From JBDLSY01 sp041170585 (GTDB lineage: Bacteria > Pseudomonadota > Gammaproteobacteria > Burkholderiales > Burkholderiaceae_C): DNA of 15,832 nt. The notes under the pieces were generated by a model. The model had not been told where the DNA came from. It searched no databases and saw only the letters and a program-made list of their open reading frames with translations. Of this stretch, positions 14,627-15,832 are shown piece after piece. Within the stretch, counting starts at the first letter, position 1. Every line of letters begins with the position of its first letter. The stretch covers positions 1 to 15,832 of the forward strand of contig JBEDNN010000078.1 of assembly GCA_041170585.1 (NCBI GenBank), given 5' to 3'. The position numbers and the translations under genes were made by a program.

Positions 14627-15832
14627 AACGTTCTCCATGTTTAATAATATCATCAGCCCATTTACGGTGTATAAAATCTAATTCTTCTTCCGTAATTAAT
14701 GGCTTACCGTATTGGGCTTGTACGAAAAGTAGTTTATCTAAAATCATTTTTCTAGCCGCTACTGTAAATGGCCCTGGAATATGTTTACCCGAAGTATCAA
14801 ATTGAACTTTGCCATTACGCCGTTCTACCTGTCTATACTTTGGGTCATTGCGAATAGTTTTTATCCAATCTCTAAAATCGGCTAAGGCTTGAACTTCGTT
14901 ATGTCCAATATCAATAAACCCCTGCATACTTTTGTCTTTATTAACAACTGTACACATCCAACACCCAAAACGGCTTGAATTAGTACCACAACCAGGTGCT
15001 TCTTCTTGAGACAAAATAACAGGACATTCTCCACCGCCTGCATCACGGTATAACTTAATCAAATCGGTATGTGTCCCGCCCCAAGGTGGTGAATATGCAC
15101 CCAAAGTCTCCCATACATCATCAATACTCATATCCACAATGGGTCGATAAATCAATGCACCAGGCAAACTGGTATGAGGCGTTAAATGACTGGATTCATT
15201 ATTTTTATGCCGTTCAATTGCAGCACGCCTAGAAGAACTTTCATCTTTACGTACACCCAAAACAACAATGGCTGCACCGTGTTCAGAGACGTGCTGTTTA
15301 ATATAACTGCTAGTAGGGTCAATTTTTAGGCGACTAGTACACCAACGCATGGTTTGATTCGGGCTTGGATAACCACTACCAATCAATAAAGACCAAAAAG
15401 TATCTTTAATTTTAGGCCGAGTAGTTACAACAGTAACAGGTAAATTTAAAATTTTAGAAAAATTTTCCAGTTGTCGCTGTACTTTTTCTAAATGTGCAAT
15501 AACAAATGGACTTTCAACCATTGTGTCATTAGAAACGATATGAATAGGTCGCTTGCGTAAATTAGGAGGCGTATCGTACAGTGCTTGCATTACAGCATGT
15601 GCAACCACTGTACTATCCTTACCACCAGAAAAACCAACTATCCATGGATAATTTTGTTTGTCGCAGAGATACTCTTGCGTTATTGATTCAACCAGCGTGT
15701 CCCAACAAAAAATATGTTGGCTGTTGGCTGTTGGCTGTTGGCTGTTGGCTGTTGGCTGTTGGCTGTTGGCTGTTGGCTGTTGGCTGTTGGCTGTTGGCTG
15801 TTGGCTGTTGGCTGTTGGCTGTTGGCTGTTGG
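14619..15832 (-). CDS. dndC: DndC, phosphorothioation sulfurtransferase (5' end beyond window)
   Basis: A PAPS reductase/PP-loop family protein with an iron-sulfur cluster that activates DNA and transfers sulfur in phosphorothioation. In frame upstream of the GTG at 15608 I read PWIVGFSGGKDST, the PP-loop, so the GTG is not the start. The frame stays open to the window edge through a 7-bp repeat that encodes (QQPTANS)n. Other features are the CTSRLKIDP segment, VLGVRKDESSSR, and a cysteine cluster in GGECPV then GCGTNSSRFGCWMC, suited to a 4Fe-4S cluster. No ATG, GTG or TTG in this frame exists between the PP-loop and the edge. From the repeat edge to the stop is ~366 residues, which looks shorter at the C-terminus than the DndC proteins I recall (~450-530). 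It begins the visible part of the operon. dndB and a cysteine desulfurase are not in the window. Confidence 0.93.
   Translation of the reverse strand, partial: NSQQPTANSQQPTANSQQPTANSQQPTANSQQPTANSQHIFCWDTLVESITQEYLCDKQNYPWIVGFSGGKDSTVVAHAVMQALYDTPPNLRKRPIHIVSNDTMVESPFVIAHLEKVQRQLENFSKILNLPVTVVTTRPKIKDTFWSLLIGSGYPSPNQTMRWCTSRLKIDPTSSYIKQHVSEHGAAIVVLGVRKDESSSRRAAIERHKNNESSHLTPHTSLPGALIYRPIVDMSIDDVWETLGAYSPPWGGTHTDLIKLYRDAGGGECPVILSQEEAPGCGTNSSRFGCWMCTVVNKDKSMQGFIDIGHNEVQALADFRDWIKTIRNDPKYRQVERRNGKVQFDTSGKHIPGPFTVAARKMILDKLLFVQAQYGKPLITEEELDFIHRKWADDIIKHGERYE
14633..14636 (-). promoter_or_regulatory. Ribosome binding site inside the end of dndC
   Basis: GGAG on the minus strand, six bases before the ATG at 14626, lies inside the last codons of dndC. 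It selects the 67-residue form of the small protein and implies coupled translation with dndC. Confidence 0.65.
15714..15832. repeat. Heptanucleotide tandem repeat (CTGTTGG)n at the dndC 5' end
   Basis: Sixteen perfect copies of CTGTTGG (15721-15832) follow one degenerate copy (ATGTTGG, 15714-15720) and run off the window edge, so the true number is higher. Read toward dndC the unit is CCAACAG, which has no stop in any frame and encodes repeating QQPTANS. The unit length is not a multiple of three, so each gain or loss of a copy shifts the frame entering dndC. Confidence 0.97.

Noticed and set aside
14619..15608. GTG at 15606-15608 as the dndC start
   Set aside because: It would remove the in-frame PP-loop SGGKDST immediately upstream, which is essential for the family, and it has no ribosome site.
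15702..15720. Small hairpin CCAAC / GTTGG beside the heptamer repeat
   Set aside because: The arms are only 5 bp and arise because the GTTGG of the repeat unit happens to have a nearby complement. There is no T-tract or other support.
15721..15832. CRISPR array suggested by the regular repeats at the right edge
   Set aside because: The units are only 7 bp, directly adjacent and without spacers, so this is a simple tandem repeat.

Overview
This window looks like part of the chromosome of an AT-rich betaproteobacterium. The assignment is inferred, from memory, from two things: the N-terminal half of the ProRS reads like Burkholderiales-type ProRS, and the order 'RsmI-family methyltransferase - maf | yceD' is the one usually found next to rpmF-plsX-fab in betaproteobacteria. 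No rRNA, tRNA, insertion sequence, integrase or CRISPR array was recognised.

Layout. (1) Positions 1-3341 are a very AT-rich accessory segment. A Type II restriction-modification module (a DUF6471-like small protein, a cytosine-5 DNA methyltransferase and a convergent PD-(D/E)xK endonuclease resembling the NgoBV type) lies between two roughly 230-bp direct repeats (170-399 and 3112-3341). Each repeat carries the 5' end of an N6-methylase-like gene and the last 14 bp of proS. Both copies of the methylase-like gene are broken. (2) Positions 3328-7310 are core chromosome: proS, an RsmI/YraL-type SAM methyltransferase and a Maf-type nucleotide pyrophosphatase on the minus strand, and yceD on the plus strand. 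The rpmF gene expected after yceD is absent. A heptanucleotide AAATTTT tract and a second defence region follow instead. (3) Positions 7349-10503 (minus strand) are a compact operon of an AAA ATPase (RloA/AbiLi-like), an RloB/AbiLii-like Toprim-type protein and a DASH-type cryptochrome/photolyase that appears clipped at its C-terminus. (4) Positions 10640-15832 (minus strand) are a Dnd-type DNA phosphorothioation operon. It runs DndC (5' end beyond the window), a small Dnd-associated protein, the SMC-like ATPase DndD, and a long protein that fuses a DndE-like N-terminus to a HerA/FtsK-like ATPase. Start/stop overlaps and tight spacing link the genes, and a hairpin-T-tract terminator closes the operon.

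The most notable signal is at the right edge. At least 16 perfect copies of a 7-bp unit (CTGTTGG on +) immediately precede dndC, in an open reading frame that has no start codon inside the window. The visible GTG start candidate would remove the PP-loop SGGKDST, so the real start must lie in or beyond the repeat. A 7-bp unit shifts frame with each gain or loss, so this looks like a contingency locus that could switch DNA phosphorothioation on and off. The DndE-HerA fusion is the second main point, because a motor of the kind used by Dnd restriction partners is built into a modification protein.
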